Part shown: positions 1 through 8,980 of the stretch, one piece after another | Layout: each line of letters starts with the position of its first letter | Position numbering within the stretch: the first letter of the stretch is position 1 | The notes under the pieces: generated by a model | The model's database searches: none | What the model saw: only the letters and a program-made list of their open reading frames with translations | What the model was told of the DNA's origin: nothing | Position numbers and translations under genes: made by a program | Origin: Desulfamplus sp. | GTDB taxonomy: Bacteria > Desulfobacterota > Desulfobacteria > Desulfobacterales > Desulfobacteraceae | Assembly (NCBI GenBank): GCA_015231615.1 | Contig: JADGBE010000020.1 | Span: forward strand, 1 to 55,022 | Direction of reading: 5' to 3' | Length of the DNA: 55,022 nt

Positions 1-1
1 T

Positions 2-193
2 TTTGAGTCATTAACTAAACGAGAAGAGTCTCCATGTCAGGTTATGTTATCTACTCATTCTCCTTATCTACTTGATTTATTTAGAGATTATCCTGATTCA
101 ATATTTTTAATAAAAGATGGTTCAATAAAAAAACTGTCTGATATTCCAGATTATGAGGAGATTCTTTCAATACAATCTCTTGGAGCTGCCTGA
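2..193 (+). CDS. AAA ATPase, C-terminal end only (5' partial)
   Basis: Frame 2 is open from the window edge to a TGA at 191-193 and encodes about 63 residues. The stretch STHSPYLLDLF is the post-Walker-B histidine-switch region of ABC-like AAA ATPases (AAA_21/OLD-type, often in defence or DNA-repair islands). It is followed by FLIKDG, which also fits that fold's last strands. The end (SIQSLGAA) runs tail-to-tail into the convergent gene at 167-583 with 27 nt of overlap. The stop codon lies in DNA that reads on the other strand as the conserved ISGSS of a PLD domain, so this C-terminus may have been created by a recombination join. The N-terminus lies outside the window; function is not assignable beyond the fold. 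Confidence 0.65.
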   Translation, partial: FESLTKREESPCQVMLSTHSPYLLDLFRDYPDSIFLIKDGSIKKLSDIPDYEEILSIQSLGAA

Positions 194-583
194 AATAAAA
201 TAGTTGTTTCTGTCATCTTTTTTTTCAGGTGAAAAAAGATAATTTTTTGCGTGGCAGAAATTAGGCTCTAAAGTTTTAGCAGAGACTTTATCCTGCTTTA
301 AAAAATTTACAGCTTCTTGAGATAAGCTGTTGAGCTTTAAAGCTGCCTCAATTGTGATATTTTCATTTAACAGATCAAGTGGACGGCTATCTTCTGGATC
401 AAAATTGACAATATCACCAAGTATAAGCCGAAACTCGGTGATTTTAGAGTTTATCTCTTTAGATACATAAGCAATTGCTCCGATTGTGAAATAGCCTGTT
501 ACAATATCAAGTTTCCCTGTTTCAGTATATTTTGCAATCCATTCATGGACTTTTAAGTTTTCATTTTCATTGTCTAATATCAT
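167..583 (-). pseudogene. N-terminal fragment of a PLD-domain helicase-like protein
   Basis: This 138-aa product resembles the N-terminal phospholipase-D-like module of SNF2/DEAD-type helicases found in restriction and defence loci. It has KLDIVTGYFTIGA near residue 25, then FRLILGD, and an HxK half-motif in CHAKNYLF near residue 110. It then breaks directly after YFISGSS, where intact relatives continue through the second part of the PLD domain and a long helicase. The last five codons read through the reverse strand of the convergent ATPase gene, which points to a deletion or recombination join near 180-190. No good ribosome site precedes the ATG at 583. Probably a remnant; the family call is from memory of the motif only. 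Confidence 0.5.
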
Positions 584-603
584 CTCTTACAACCCATATA
601 TTA

Positions 604-630
604 AAGGGCAACCTTAGATAGGTTGCCCTT
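604..630. terminator. Stem-loop between convergent units
   Basis: Perfect 11-bp inverted repeat, AAGGGCAACCT at 604-614 and AGGTTGCCCTT at 620-630, with a 5-nt loop. It lies just past the stop of the glutamate synthase operon on the minus strand. The following T-run is poor in both directions, so termination is an inference from placement. Confidence 0.45.
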
Positions 631-697
631 ATTAAAAACAAAAACTTCAAATAATATCTTTATTGATTCAGCTTAGGACAGTTGGAGTATATATTGT

Positions 698-3190
698 TTA
701 CATCGGCTTATTCGTCTCAAGATTCCAAATACCACACGGACAAGCACCTTTACAGAAACCGCAGCCAATACATTTTTCAGGGTCTGCCTTGTATTCAAAA
801 GAGCCATCTTCTGACTCAAACCTCTCAATCGCACCTTCTGGGCAGACATGAACGCAGATGCTGCAATCACGACAACGCCCGCAAGATGCACACTCTGACC
901 CGCATTCTTGAAGAGAGTTGTAGCTTTTTATCATTGGGTTGAAATATTCAAGAGATATTCGGGATTTATCAATCTCTTTGCGTGTATCAACAGGATTTGG
1001 CTCTCTGCCCGCAATTATGCTGTCTATCGCTTCTGCTGTCCGTTTACCTGCACCAATTGCATGAGTTAAAAGACCTGGTCCAACAATATCTCCAATTGCA
1101 AAGACAGAAGCATCAGATGTCTGGTTAAACTCGTTTACAGAGACAAATCCATTACAAGTAGCAATATCTTTGCCAAGAAAATCAGTATCAGGGACATCAC
1201 CAATTGAGATTACAACCGTGTCAGCCTCAAGAATTTCACCATCATCAAGGATTACGCCATTTGGGGTTATCTCTTTTGTAAAACATGGATATTGAAATAT
1301 TGCACCAATTGCCTCTGCATCTTCTTTTTCCTTGCCAAAGGCAGCGGGTTTTTGAACATCAATCAAAGTTATAGTTTCAGCACCCATACGGTGGGCTTCA
1401 GTTGCAACATCACAGCCAACATTTCCAGCACCAATTATCACAATTTTTTTAAGGGGTTGTGCCTGATTCTCGTTTGTTCTTATTGATTTGACAAAATCAT
1501 CAGTCTGATTTGATTGAGTCGCCTTTGCTTTAGCCAAGAAATCATTTGCAGAGATTGCAAACTCAATACCCTGAATTGGAAGCATTCGTGGTTTTTTAGC
1601 CCCTGCCGCAACAACTACATAATCAAACTCTTTTTTAATCTTTTGAAAATTTTTAGGCGTAATCTTTTGCTCAAGACGAATATCTGAAATGATTTTCTTT
1701 ACCCGTTCAAGCTCTTGTTGCAATGTTTGTTGAGGTATTCTTGAGTTTGGAATTACAGAGGAAATTTTTCCGCCAATCTCTTTTGCCTCATCAAATAGAA
1801 TTGCCTCATGCCCTTTTAATGTAAGATGCCAAGCAGCAGAGATACCGCCAGGACCTGCACCAATTACAGCAACTCTCTTACCGCTTTTCTCAGCAACTGA
1901 TGGAAAGGCATCAGAAGGCAGTTCGCTATTTTCTCCAGCACGCCCAAGAAGTTTGACATTTACTGGAGTCATATATTGAAGATTTTTTGTGCAAGATGCC
2001 ATACAAGGATTTGGGCAAAGATAACCGCATACAGTTGCTGGAAAAGGGGTATATTTAAGCCCCATTGAAGTTGCCTCATCAGCAAGACCTTGACGGATAA
2101 GATGCCATCTCTCTTGAACTGGAATGCCAGTTGGACAATTTGCCTGACAAGGTGCTTTATACTTTGCATGTTCCCAAACAGGAACAAACCGTCTCCAATC
2201 TCCTTTGGTAATCAGAGGAACCGCCCCCCGCTCAACCTCTTGCAGATCGCCAATAAGTCCACCTTTTCCAAGCTCTCTATCCCACACATCTTGACGGAAT
2301 GAGTGCATTGAGATGCGTCCTTTTCCCATAACCTTTTCTTGAGGTGTTTTTGCCCTGATAAGTGTCCACTCTGACCGTTTGGATAACTTGTCAAACAGCT
2401 CTGTTTTGTCGATTTTTTGGAGAAAAACCCGCAAATTTGTGCAAAGCCAATTCCAGTCAATATCAGTTATTGGAATAATTTTTGCGTCATTTTGGCTAAA
2501 GCCTGCTGCATCTCCACGACAAAAGACCTTACCACCCACCATTCCAACCAATGGTCGGTATCCTAAAACGCTCTCATTGGAAATAGATTGTAATGACTCT
2601 TTAGATAGCTGACTTTCTCCTTGTGTATTTATGTATGACTGGTGAGTATTTCTACATGGCTGTGAGTTTTTGCTCGCATTATATCCGCATACAACCGCAA
2701 TTCCACCAGCCATAAACTCCCCAAAGTAGTCGCCAGCAGAGCCAAGAACCCATAACTCAGGCGGTTCAAATCGGGGATTGCGTTTTGTCATTGTCATGCC
2801 TCTGGCACCTATATTGCCACCAATATAGACTTTGCCTTGTGCCCCGCCGTTCATAGCTCCATTTGACGCATTGCCATGAACAGTTATTTCAGCACCAGCA
2901 TTGAGCCAGCCAATATCATCAGAAGCTGGTCCCATCACTTCAATTTCAGTGTTTGGAAATCCAAGCGAACCAGTTCTCTGACCAGAGTGTCCCTGAATCC
3001 GTATCTTTATCTTATCTTTACCAGCTTTCCAGAGTCGTCCGCCAATGCCGTGCTGACCATAGGCATGAACCTCAATTGCTTTATGTCCCTGCTCAACAGC
3101 ATTTTGAATCATCTCTTCAAGAACGCGAGATGGTATTCTTTTATCACCCTGTCTGCCCGGAATATTTATATAAAATGTATTTGTATTCAT
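698..3190 (-). CDS. Glutamate synthase GXGXG domain fused to GltD-like FAD/NAD(P) oxidoreductase and ferredoxin
   Basis: This 830-aa last gene of a three-gene glutamate synthase set combines the structural GXGXG beta-helix domain (residues about 1-260) with a GltD-type electron-input subunit. Cysteines at 348-400 (CQANCPTG, CGYLCPNPC) form the N-terminal Fe-S sites of GltD. GAGPGG at 444-449 binds FAD, GAGNVG at 587-592 is the NAD(P) site, and VFAIGD at 696-701 is the FAD-closing motif. An 8-Fe ferredoxin-like tail (cysteines 763-783 and 807-818) is added. Role: bring reducing power to the synthase domain encoded by the preceding gene. Residues 171-208 are a polar low-complexity insertion in the GXGXG domain. 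It starts 12 nt after the preceding stop, so co-translation is likely. Confidence 0.9.
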   Translation of the reverse strand: MNTNTFYINIPGRQGDKRIPSRVLEEMIQNAVEQGHKAIEVHAYGQHGIGGRLWKAGKDKIKIRIQGHSGQRTGSLGFPNTEIEVMGPASDDIGWLNAGAEITVHGNASNGAMNGGAQGKVYIGGNIGARGMTMTKRNPRFEPPELWVLGSAGDYFGEFMAGGIAVVCGYNASKNSQPCRNTHQSYINTQGESQLSKESLQSISNESVLGYRPLVGMVGGKVFCRGDAAGFSQNDAKIIPITDIDWNWLCTNLRVFLQKIDKTELFDKLSKRSEWTLIRAKTPQEKVMGKGRISMHSFRQDVWDRELGKGGLIGDLQEVERGAVPLITKGDWRRFVPVWEHAKYKAPCQANCPTGIPVQERWHLIRQGLADEATSMGLKYTPFPATVCGYLCPNPCMASCTKNLQYMTPVNVKLLGRAGENSELPSDAFPSVAEKSGKRVAVIGAGPGGISAAWHLTLKGHEAILFDEAKEIGGKISSVIPNSRIPQQTLQQELERVKKIISDIRLEQKITPKNFQKIKKEFDYVVVAAGAKKPRMLPIQGIEFAISANDFLAKAKATQSNQTDDFVKSIRTNENQAQPLKKIVIIGAGNVGCDVATEAHRMGAETITLIDVQKPAAFGKEKEDAEAIGAIFQYPCFTKEITPNGVILDDGEILEADTVVISIGDVPDTDFLGKDIATCNGFVSVNEFNQTSDASVFAIGDIVGPGLLTHAIGAGKRTAEAIDSIIAGREPNPVDTRKEIDKSRISLEYFNPMIKSYNSLQECGSECASCGRCRDCSICVHVCPEGAIERFESEDGSFEYKADPEKCIGCGFCKGACPCGIWNLETNKPM

Positions 3191-3202
3191 TAAAAACTTC
3201 TC

Positions 3203-4939
3203 CTAAACCACATATTTGATATTGAGACGCTGTGCCACCTGATAATCATCAATGCCAAGAGCATCAGACATACCAATAGGAAGAGATGTGGAGCGTCCTA
3301 ACGGGGCTACGATTTTTTTAAGCTCAATATCAAATGAGACAAAAAGATCAACAATTCGCTGGGCAACATCTTCAGGATCAAGTCTTCTGTAAAGTCTTGG
3401 GTCTTGTGAAGTTATACCTTTTGGACAGACACCTGTGTTGCACATATTGCACCTGTCAGTCTCAGTGCCAATACACCCTGCTGCTGCCTGCATCACATAT
3501 TTTCCAATCTGCACTCCGCTTGCCCCAAGCATGATAAGTGCTGCTGCATTTGCTGCAAGGTTGCCGTTTTTTCCAATACCACCGCCCGCAAATATTGGCA
3601 GCTCATTCTGTTTTCCAAGCCTAACCAAATTGAGATAGTTATCTCTTATACAAGATGCAATTGGGTGTCCCATGTGATCCATAGATACTGAATAGGCAGC
3701 ACCTGTTCCGCCATCTTCTCCGTCAATTACAAGACCAGAGGCGTAATCGTTTCTTGTTAAGTTATTTAAAACAGCAAGAGATGTTGAAGATGCTGATATT
3801 TTTGGATAAACAGGCACTCTAAAGCCCCAAGCCATTGACATTGAGATGATCATTTTGGCAACAGACTCTTCAATGGAATATTGTGTCTGATGAGTTGGGG
3901 GACTTGGCAGACTCACGCCTTGTGGAACTCCTCTGATTGCCGCAATAAGTTTGTTTACCTTATGCCACATTAAAAGTCCGCCATCACCGGGCTTTGCCCC
4001 CTGACCATACTTGATCTCAATGGCGCAAGGGTCTTCTTTCATGTATGGGATTGCATGTATAATCTCGTCCCAGCCAAAGTAACCACTTGCAATCTGCAAG
4101 ATTACATATTTTAAAAATCTGCTGCGTAAAAGTCTTGGAGGGCAACCACCTTCACCAGTTGACATTCTTACAGGCATTCCAAGTTGTTCATTTAGGTAGG
4201 TAATACCCATCTGAAGTCCCTCCCACATTGTAGGAGACAAAGCACCAAATGACATTCCGCCAATAATAAGCGGATAAATCTCACGAACAGGGGGAATCCA
4301 GCCGTTATTTCTAAGTCGTGCCATGTTCTCTTTTGGCGGTAAGATTCTTCCAAGCAAAGTTCTTAACTCAAACTCATGGCGTCCAGCATCAAGTGCTGGG
4401 TCTGTAAGCATTGATATTCTTATAAATTTTATCCTATCAAGAAGAGAACCAGTTGAGTTTCTTCTGCCACCACGCTTTCTTGGTTCTCCATCTTGATTTA
4501 TGTGAAAACGATACCTGTCTGTCTCCTGATTTCTATGAGGTTCAATGGCATCATTTGGACATACCATTGAACACATTGCACAGCCAATACACGCCTCTTC
4601 AATCGTTGTTTTCTGTTTAATTCCGTAATAAGTTTCAAATTGGGAAAGCGATCTTTCTGATGCGGCTGCCTTTTCTGCAAAAGTTTTTTTTGCGAATTCA
4701 GAACTCTCTATTGTTTCATCAAAGTTAGAAGAGTTGAAGCGATTTGAAGAGTTAAGAAGATTTGACGGATTTATAGCCGCGATGTTTCTCTTTCTGAAAA
4801 CAGCAAGCTCAATTGCCTGAACAGGACAGACAGCAGTGCATTGTCCGCACAGGGTGCATCTATCTTTTTTCCAATCAATCTGCCAAAGCAAATCGCTTAG
4901 ACTTAAAGAGGAAGGTTTAATGGTTCTGTTTGACGACAT
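3203..4939 (-). CDS. Glutamate synthase FMN/Fe-S central domain with N-terminal ferredoxin
   Basis: This 578-aa protein corresponds to the stand-alone FMN domain of archaeal-type glutamate synthases, which turns 2-oxoglutarate plus ammonia into glutamate. Two 4Fe-4S sites (CTLCGQCTAVCP near 31 and CIGCAMCSMVCP near 116) precede the FMN barrel. Barrel motifs include GGMSFGALSP, STGEGG and IKYGQGAKPGDGG. CNMCNTGVCPKG near 500 holds the 3Fe-4S cluster. Between the two ferredoxin sites sits an Asn/Ser-rich expansion (about 53-90) built from short duplications (NSSN repeated). The start overlaps the upstream amidotransferase gene by 37 nt. Ammonia made by that partner would be channelled here. Confidence 0.92.
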   Translation of the reverse strand: MSSNRTIKPSSLSLSDLLWQIDWKKDRCTLCGQCTAVCPVQAIELAVFRKRNIAAINPSNLLNSSNRFNSSNFDETIESSEFAKKTFAEKAAASERSLSQFETYYGIKQKTTIEEACIGCAMCSMVCPNDAIEPHRNQETDRYRFHINQDGEPRKRGGRRNSTGSLLDRIKFIRISMLTDPALDAGRHEFELRTLLGRILPPKENMARLRNNGWIPPVREIYPLIIGGMSFGALSPTMWEGLQMGITYLNEQLGMPVRMSTGEGGCPPRLLRSRFLKYVILQIASGYFGWDEIIHAIPYMKEDPCAIEIKYGQGAKPGDGGLLMWHKVNKLIAAIRGVPQGVSLPSPPTHQTQYSIEESVAKMIISMSMAWGFRVPVYPKISASSTSLAVLNNLTRNDYASGLVIDGEDGGTGAAYSVSMDHMGHPIASCIRDNYLNLVRLGKQNELPIFAGGGIGKNGNLAANAAALIMLGASGVQIGKYVMQAAAGCIGTETDRCNMCNTGVCPKGITSQDPRLYRRLDPEDVAQRIVDLFVSFDIELKKIVAPLGRSTSLPIGMSDALGIDDYQVAQRLNIKYVV

Positions 4940-6033
4940 ATTTTTATCTCCTGCCGATCTGGTCCTACAATAACTGTATCAAGGTGCATGGGTTGAAAAT
5001 CTCTGCTCTTATCTCTGTCTGGAATAACAGCATCAAGTCCACATATTTCAGAAGAGAATGCAAACATTCCAGCTCTTCCGCCAACAACACCGGGTCTTAG
5101 TTTTTTTCTATCCTGAGCCATAAACATTGTGTTGTCAGGAAGAGTGCCAATAACGCAATTGGGTCCGTCAATAATCAACTGTCTGCACGATTTTTTAAGG
5201 TGTGTTAGAAAAACAGCATCAGGGTGAGAATCAAGGTCTTTATCCTGAAGAGGGGTCATAACATGTTTATAAGCATCTAATTCAAGACCGAGACCTGACA
5301 TTGTATAGTGAAGAATATGTGTAAAGACCTCAGAATCAGATTGATAGCCTGTGTATCCCGGAAAACCTCTGCTTGAAAGAAAATCTCTGATTGGAATAAA
5401 TGCTGTATTTTCGCCATTGGTCATGGTTGAGTAACCTTTGATAAAAAAAGGGTGGCAAGCGTAGAGGTTAATAGCGTAATTTGTGTTCTGTCTTCCTTGC
5501 ACCATAATTGTTCTTGCCTTTAAATCTTTTCTATCTAAACCAAGATAACGCCCAATCTCAAGAGGGTCTCCAAGCTCTTTAATAATTATTGTGTCTGGCC
5601 AGAACGAAAAGACAATCATATCCTCTTTCTCTTCGCCCATTTCACGAATTTTAAGGCGGGTCATCATAAGTCTTGTTGTAAGCTCTTTTTGATCAAGATT
5701 ATCCCATGATTCAGGATATTCATAGGCGCGCAACAGATAAAGACCTCTTTTGGGGACACCTTCTATTTTTATCTTTGGAACTTTAATACTCATCTTGTAT
5801 TTGGTCATAAAACCTTGTTCCATCATAAAAAAGTCAAGTTTCCTTATCCCCTCTTCAGTGAAGATGCCAGAAAGTATTGGGGCATCTTTCATCTCTTCAA
5901 AAGGACCACCGAGATCACGAAGCAAGATACCCACACCAGAGCCATCATGCCCCTCTTTCATAACATCAAGAGCTTTTATGGCTTCCATTGGAGATACAGG
6001 GTCTTTGCTTGTAAGTGCAAACAGACGGCACAT
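4903..6033 (-). CDS. Glutamate synthase glutaminase (class II amidotransferase) subunit
   Basis: This 376-aa first gene of the glutamate synthase operon should release ammonia from glutamine. The start is placed at the ATG at 6033 rather than at an in-frame ATG 27 nt upstream, for two reasons. The site AAGGAG lies 8-9 nt before it, and class II amidotransferases need cysteine as residue 2, exposed after methionine removal; the protein then begins MCRLFALTS. Other expected elements are GHDGSGVG (about 29-36), TNYAINLYACHPF and NGENTAFIP. Separate amidotransferase, synthase and GXGXG genes are the archaeal/Thermotoga-type layout also seen in many sulfate reducers. Confidence 0.9.
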   Translation of the reverse strand: MCRLFALTSKDPVSPMEAIKALDVMKEGHDGSGVGILLRDLGGPFEEMKDAPILSGIFTEEGIRKLDFFMMEQGFMTKYKMSIKVPKIKIEGVPKRGLYLLRAYEYPESWDNLDQKELTTRLMMTRLKIREMGEEKEDMIVFSFWPDTIIIKELGDPLEIGRYLGLDRKDLKARTIMVQGRQNTNYAINLYACHPFFIKGYSTMTNGENTAFIPIRDFLSSRGFPGYTGYQSDSEVFTHILHYTMSGLGLELDAYKHVMTPLQDKDLDSHPDAVFLTHLKKSCRQLIIDGPNCVIGTLPDNTMFMAQDRKKLRPGVVGGRAGMFAFSSEICGLDAVIPDRDKSRDFQPMHLDTVIVGPDRQEIKICRQTEPLNLPL

Positions 6034-6128
6034 TCTTCTTTTCTCCTTAGTTATTTTCAATTGTTTGGGCTATATAATTTGTTTTTAAATATAATCTCTT
6101 AAGCAAATATAGAAAGCTGGTTACTATA

Positions 6129-6165
6129 TTCAGAAAAAGATAGTTTTTCAATATCTTTTTCTGAA
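6129..6165. promoter_or_regulatory. 14-bp inverted repeat upstream of glutamate synthase operon
   Basis: Arms TTCAGAAAAAGATA and TATCTTTTTCTGAA match perfectly around a 9-nt loop. The position about 100 bp ahead of the operon start fits an operator or a leader hairpin; no T-run follows on the minus strand. The binding factor is unknown. Confidence 0.35.
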
Positions 6166-6263
6166 GTGTATTTTGAATAACTCAATCCATGTCAGTTTAT
6201 AGTATATTTTGGTAAAAATTTGGAGGGTTATTAAGGAAGGCACGGTTTGGAAAATAAGAGAGG

Positions 6264-6365
6264 TATAGCTTTCCAGATAATTATTTTGCCCCACCCCGCC
6301 CTCCCCAAGGGGAGGGAGTAATTATCCCCCCTCTCCATTGGGGAAGGGGTGGGGGGTGGGGCAAA
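6264..6365. repeat. GC-rich palindromic element, copy 1 (intergenic)
   Basis: About 102 bp of G- and C-runs in an AT-rich genome, forming nested inverted repeats (runs of CCCC/GGGG around CTCCCC and GGGGAG). One flank reads TAGCTTTCCAGATAATTA. A reverse-complement copy with the same flank lies at 15155-15253, inside the fic gene. The shared AT-rich flank shows that the two are copies of one mobile or amplified element, not chance GC tracts. Confidence 0.75.
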
Positions 6366-6430
6366 TAGAATTTTATCAGCAATTGGTAGCTTTTCTAAAA
6401 AAGCTGTATTTGTTCTCAAATTTATCAATT

Positions 6431-7495
6431 TTAAAACATGTTATCAAGATATATTCTTTTTAGTGAATCTATCCTTTGTGATGATTCAATCGCCTTTTGA
6501 TGAAGCTTTTCATCAGTTGCAATTAAAGTTTTAATCTCATTAAATGCTGTTTCAATGGCAGCTCCTTTATGACAGATCAACGCAATATCTACCTCTGCGT
6601 TTAAAATATGCGTTATACTTGTTGGAATATCAAATTTTATAGCTTTCATATCTAAATCATCGGTCATCACAATACCCTGATACCCCATCTCATCACGAAG
6701 AAGCTTTTTGGCAATATTGTAAGATAGGCTTGCTGGCAACTCATTATCAAGTGCTGAATATAAAATGTGTGAAAGCATAATTCCCGCAACATTTGATTTT
6801 ATAGCTGCTTTAAATGGAATCAGATCAGATAATTCCATAAGTTTTCTATCAACCTCTCCACCAAGAATTGGCAACTCTAAATGGGAATCTCTTGTAGTTC
6901 TACCTATACCCGGAAAATGTTTTGCCACAGCCATTATTCCACTTTTTTGAAAAGTATCTATTACACAAGAGCCAAGTTTTGCTACATTTTCAGGAGTTCC
7001 ATGAAATGCTCGGTTAATCATAATACTTTCAAACTTATCTCTTAAATCATCAATATTTGGAATATCTTTTGGCTCTGGAATAAAATCCATAACTGGAGCA
7101 AAATTCATATTAATATTAACTGATTTAAGCTCTTTTGACGTAATAGTAGCAAAATATTTAGCATCATCAATATCTTTAATATAAGGATTGCCTTGAAACT
7201 CTGTGAAATCTGGTTTTTTAAGTCGTGCAACTTTTCCTCCTTCTTGATCAATTGCGATAAAAAGAGGTGGTAAATTGCACGACTTTGCGTAATCTTGAGC
7301 AGACTTACAAAGCTCCTTTACCTGAGCTGCTGATTTAATATTTATGGCAAATAGTATAATTCCAGCAACCTTAATATCTTTAATAAGAGCTTTAAGTTCA
7401 GAATTGAGTTCAACTCCTTCAAACCCAACCATAAGACGTTGTCCAGCAAGCAGAGCAATATCATTACTATTTAATATATCTTTTTTATCTGACAT
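6431..7495 (-). CDS. nagZ: Beta-N-acetylhexosaminidase, GH3 family (NagZ)
   Basis: This 354-aa GH3 enzyme should remove N-acetylglucosamine from muropeptides during cell-wall recycling. Motifs in order are AIDQEGGKVARL (about 85-96, substrate loop), VAKHFPGIG and RDSHLELP (about 180-200, catalytic His on the flexible loop) and MTDDLDMKAI (about 270, with the nucleophile Asp). KHFPGIG replaces the usual KHFPGHG. Length and lack of signal peptide fit cytoplasmic NagZ. It stands alone between the GC-rich repeat and a palindrome cluster. Confidence 0.9.
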   Translation of the reverse strand: MSDKKDILNSNDIALLAGQRLMVGFEGVELNSELKALIKDIKVAGIILFAINIKSAAQVKELCKSAQDYAKSCNLPPLFIAIDQEGGKVARLKKPDFTEFQGNPYIKDIDDAKYFATITSKELKSVNINMNFAPVMDFIPEPKDIPNIDDLRDKFESIMINRAFHGTPENVAKLGSCVIDTFQKSGIMAVAKHFPGIGRTTRDSHLELPILGGEVDRKLMELSDLIPFKAAIKSNVAGIMLSHILYSALDNELPASLSYNIAKKLLRDEMGYQGIVMTDDLDMKAIKFDIPTSITHILNAEVDIALICHKGAAIETAFNEIKTLIATDEKLHQKAIESSQRIDSLKRIYLDNMF

Positions 7496-7729
7496 ATTTA
7501 ACCATTCATATCCTTGCTAAACCGAAAGACGTGTATACTTTACACGGTCTTAATTTGAGCTTTTAATTTTTATCGCCCTGAGCTAAAGCTCTGGGCTAAC
7601 TTTATTTAAGTCCTCTTAAGAGGACTTCTTTTAACTTAGCCGATGGTTTTAACCATCGGCTGAAGGATTTAATAACAATGCAATTTATAACCGTTGAAAT
7701 TATAACCGCCAATTCTTTAAAAAAAATAA
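7496..7729. repeat. Palindrome cluster A downstream of larA
   Basis: Three consecutive palindromes fill this gap. One is a 10-bp stem at 7575-7584/7587-7596 (GCCCTGAGCT, one mismatch). One is a perfect 20-bp palindrome at 7608-7627 (AAGTCCTCTT arms). One is a perfect 24-bp palindrome at 7638-7661 (AGCCGATGGTT arms). The units match the style of cluster B at 9044-9161 and the degenerate cluster at 30613-30670. They look like REP/BIME-type elements rather than a terminator. Confidence 0.7.
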
Positions 7730-8980
7730 CTACTTAACCATTGGCACCGTAAGACTTCCATCCATGAGGAACAAAATATCTGCATTCTCGCCCTTTTGTT
7801 CAATTGCTGCATCTAAAGCATTTTGCAGTGAGGTAAATGGCTTTATAAAAAGTTTCTCTAAAGTCTCTGGCTCGATGTCAGTTACACCCCACATCTCTGC
7901 CCAAAGACCTATTTCAGCCATCTTTGCAGCTTTGTGATAACCAAGTTTGTAACCCTTTTCAATAGTATCAAGAACCTCTTTTGGAGTGTTACAGCTACTT
8001 AAAAGATCAGCAAATGCTTTGCCACCAATGCCGCAACGACACTTTGCAACAAGAATCAAAATGCCACCCTCTTTAAGGGCAAGTTTTCCATTATCAATAC
8101 CCTTTTGAGCCTGATAAAGATCAATATCTGCTGGAAATTTTACTACAGATACAACAATATCAGCTTTTTTCTTAATAGAGACCGCAAATACCTCATTTGC
8201 TCTGTCAATTGCTGCTTCAAAAGATGCGTGAATATCTCCAGCAGTAACAGCATAGATTTTATGGTTCTTATCAAGCACTGTCATTATTGAAAAAATCTCT
8301 TTTTCAACAGTTTTCAAAGCATCAATCATATCTTCATGCACAGGATTACCTTTAAGTGCAAGGGCAGAGGCTTGAGGCATTAAAGCTAATTTATGATTTT
8401 GCTCAATAGTCTTGTAGCCAGCAATTCCGGGAAGAAAAGATTTTCTACCGCCTGTGTAGCCAGCAAAGTAATGAGGCTCAACAGAACCAATAATTATAAT
8501 TTTATGGGCATTAACTCCAGCTTTATGCACATACATCTCAGTGCCGTTTGACGATTTTCCAAGAAAAATCATCTCTTCATCTTTTTTAGCATCATGGACA
8601 ATTATTGTATCTTTGATATTTTCATAATGTGAACCAAATATCTGGATATACTCCTCTTCTGTAGGACCTCTATGTGCACCTGTTGCAATTATAAAATTTA
8701 CTTTGATTCCTCTGCTTTTTATATCGTCCCAAATAACATCCATAACTGTTTTAGTTGGAGTTGGTCGTGTTGCGTCATTTACAATTATAAGCAAATCTTT
8801 TGCATCAGATAGAAATTGAGATAGCGTGCCACTTTTACATGGGTTGTTCATTGCCTGCTCTATAACTTCAACAGAATTACCAATTGCCACATCATTTGCC
8901 TCAAGAAAACTTGTGCTTATAGCATCGTTTATTTCAGCAGTTAGTTGTCCATCTTTTCCATAAGGTAAACTTATTTTCAT
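7730..8980 (-). CDS. larA: LarA-family nickel-pincer racemase (probable lactate racemase)
   Basis: This 416-aa LarA-family protein should interconvert lactate enantiomers using the nickel-pincer nucleotide. Motifs match LarA: NDATRPTPT (about 68-76), ATGAHRGPT (about 99-107, first catalytic His), EPHYFAGYTGGRKSFLPG (about 168-185, second catalytic His and the Lys that carries the cofactor), and a His at IEQNH that matches the nickel ligand. The start at 8980 has AAGGAAAT 8 nt upstream. The next two genes on the same strand encode a lactate/glycolate-type oxidase, which supports lactate as substrate, though the family also holds racemases of other 2-hydroxy acids. LarB/C/E cofactor genes are not in the window. 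Confidence 0.85.
   Translation of the reverse strand: MKISLPYGKDGQLTAEINDAISTSFLEANDVAIGNSVEVIEQAMNNPCKSGTLSQFLSDAKDLLIIVNDATRPTPTKTVMDVIWDDIKSRGIKVNFIIATGAHRGPTEEEYIQIFGSHYENIKDTIIVHDAKKDEEMIFLGKSSNGTEMYVHKAGVNAHKIIIIGSVEPHYFAGYTGGRKSFLPGIAGYKTIEQNHKLALMPQASALALKGNPVHEDMIDALKTVEKEIFSIMTVLDKNHKIYAVTAGDIHASFEAAIDRANEVFAVSIKKKADIVVSVVKFPADIDLYQAQKGIDNGKLALKEGGILILVAKCRCGIGGKAFADLLSSCNTPKEVLDTIEKGYKLGYHKAAKMAEIGLWAEMWGVTDIEPETLEKLFIKPFTSLQNALDAAIEQKGENADILFLMDGSLTVPMVK

Larger units (their letters stand above)
6034..6430. other. 397-bp gap upstream of the glutamate synthase operon
   Basis: No convincing gene. It holds the ribosome site of the amidotransferase gene, a 14-bp inverted repeat (6129-6142 with 6152-6165, 9-nt loop) about 100 bp upstream of the operon start, and the GC-rich palindromic element at 6264-6365. 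A short frame at 6231-6428 runs through that element and is not a gene. Confidence 0.7.

Noticed and set aside
6034..6060. Upstream ATG at 6060 as start of the glutaminase subunit
   Set aside because: It would bury the catalytic Cys behind ten residues; the ATG at 6033 has AAGGAG and gives Met-Cys.
6231..6428. 65-codon frame in the gap before nagZ
   Set aside because: It runs through the GC-rich repeat and has no ribosome site or family match.
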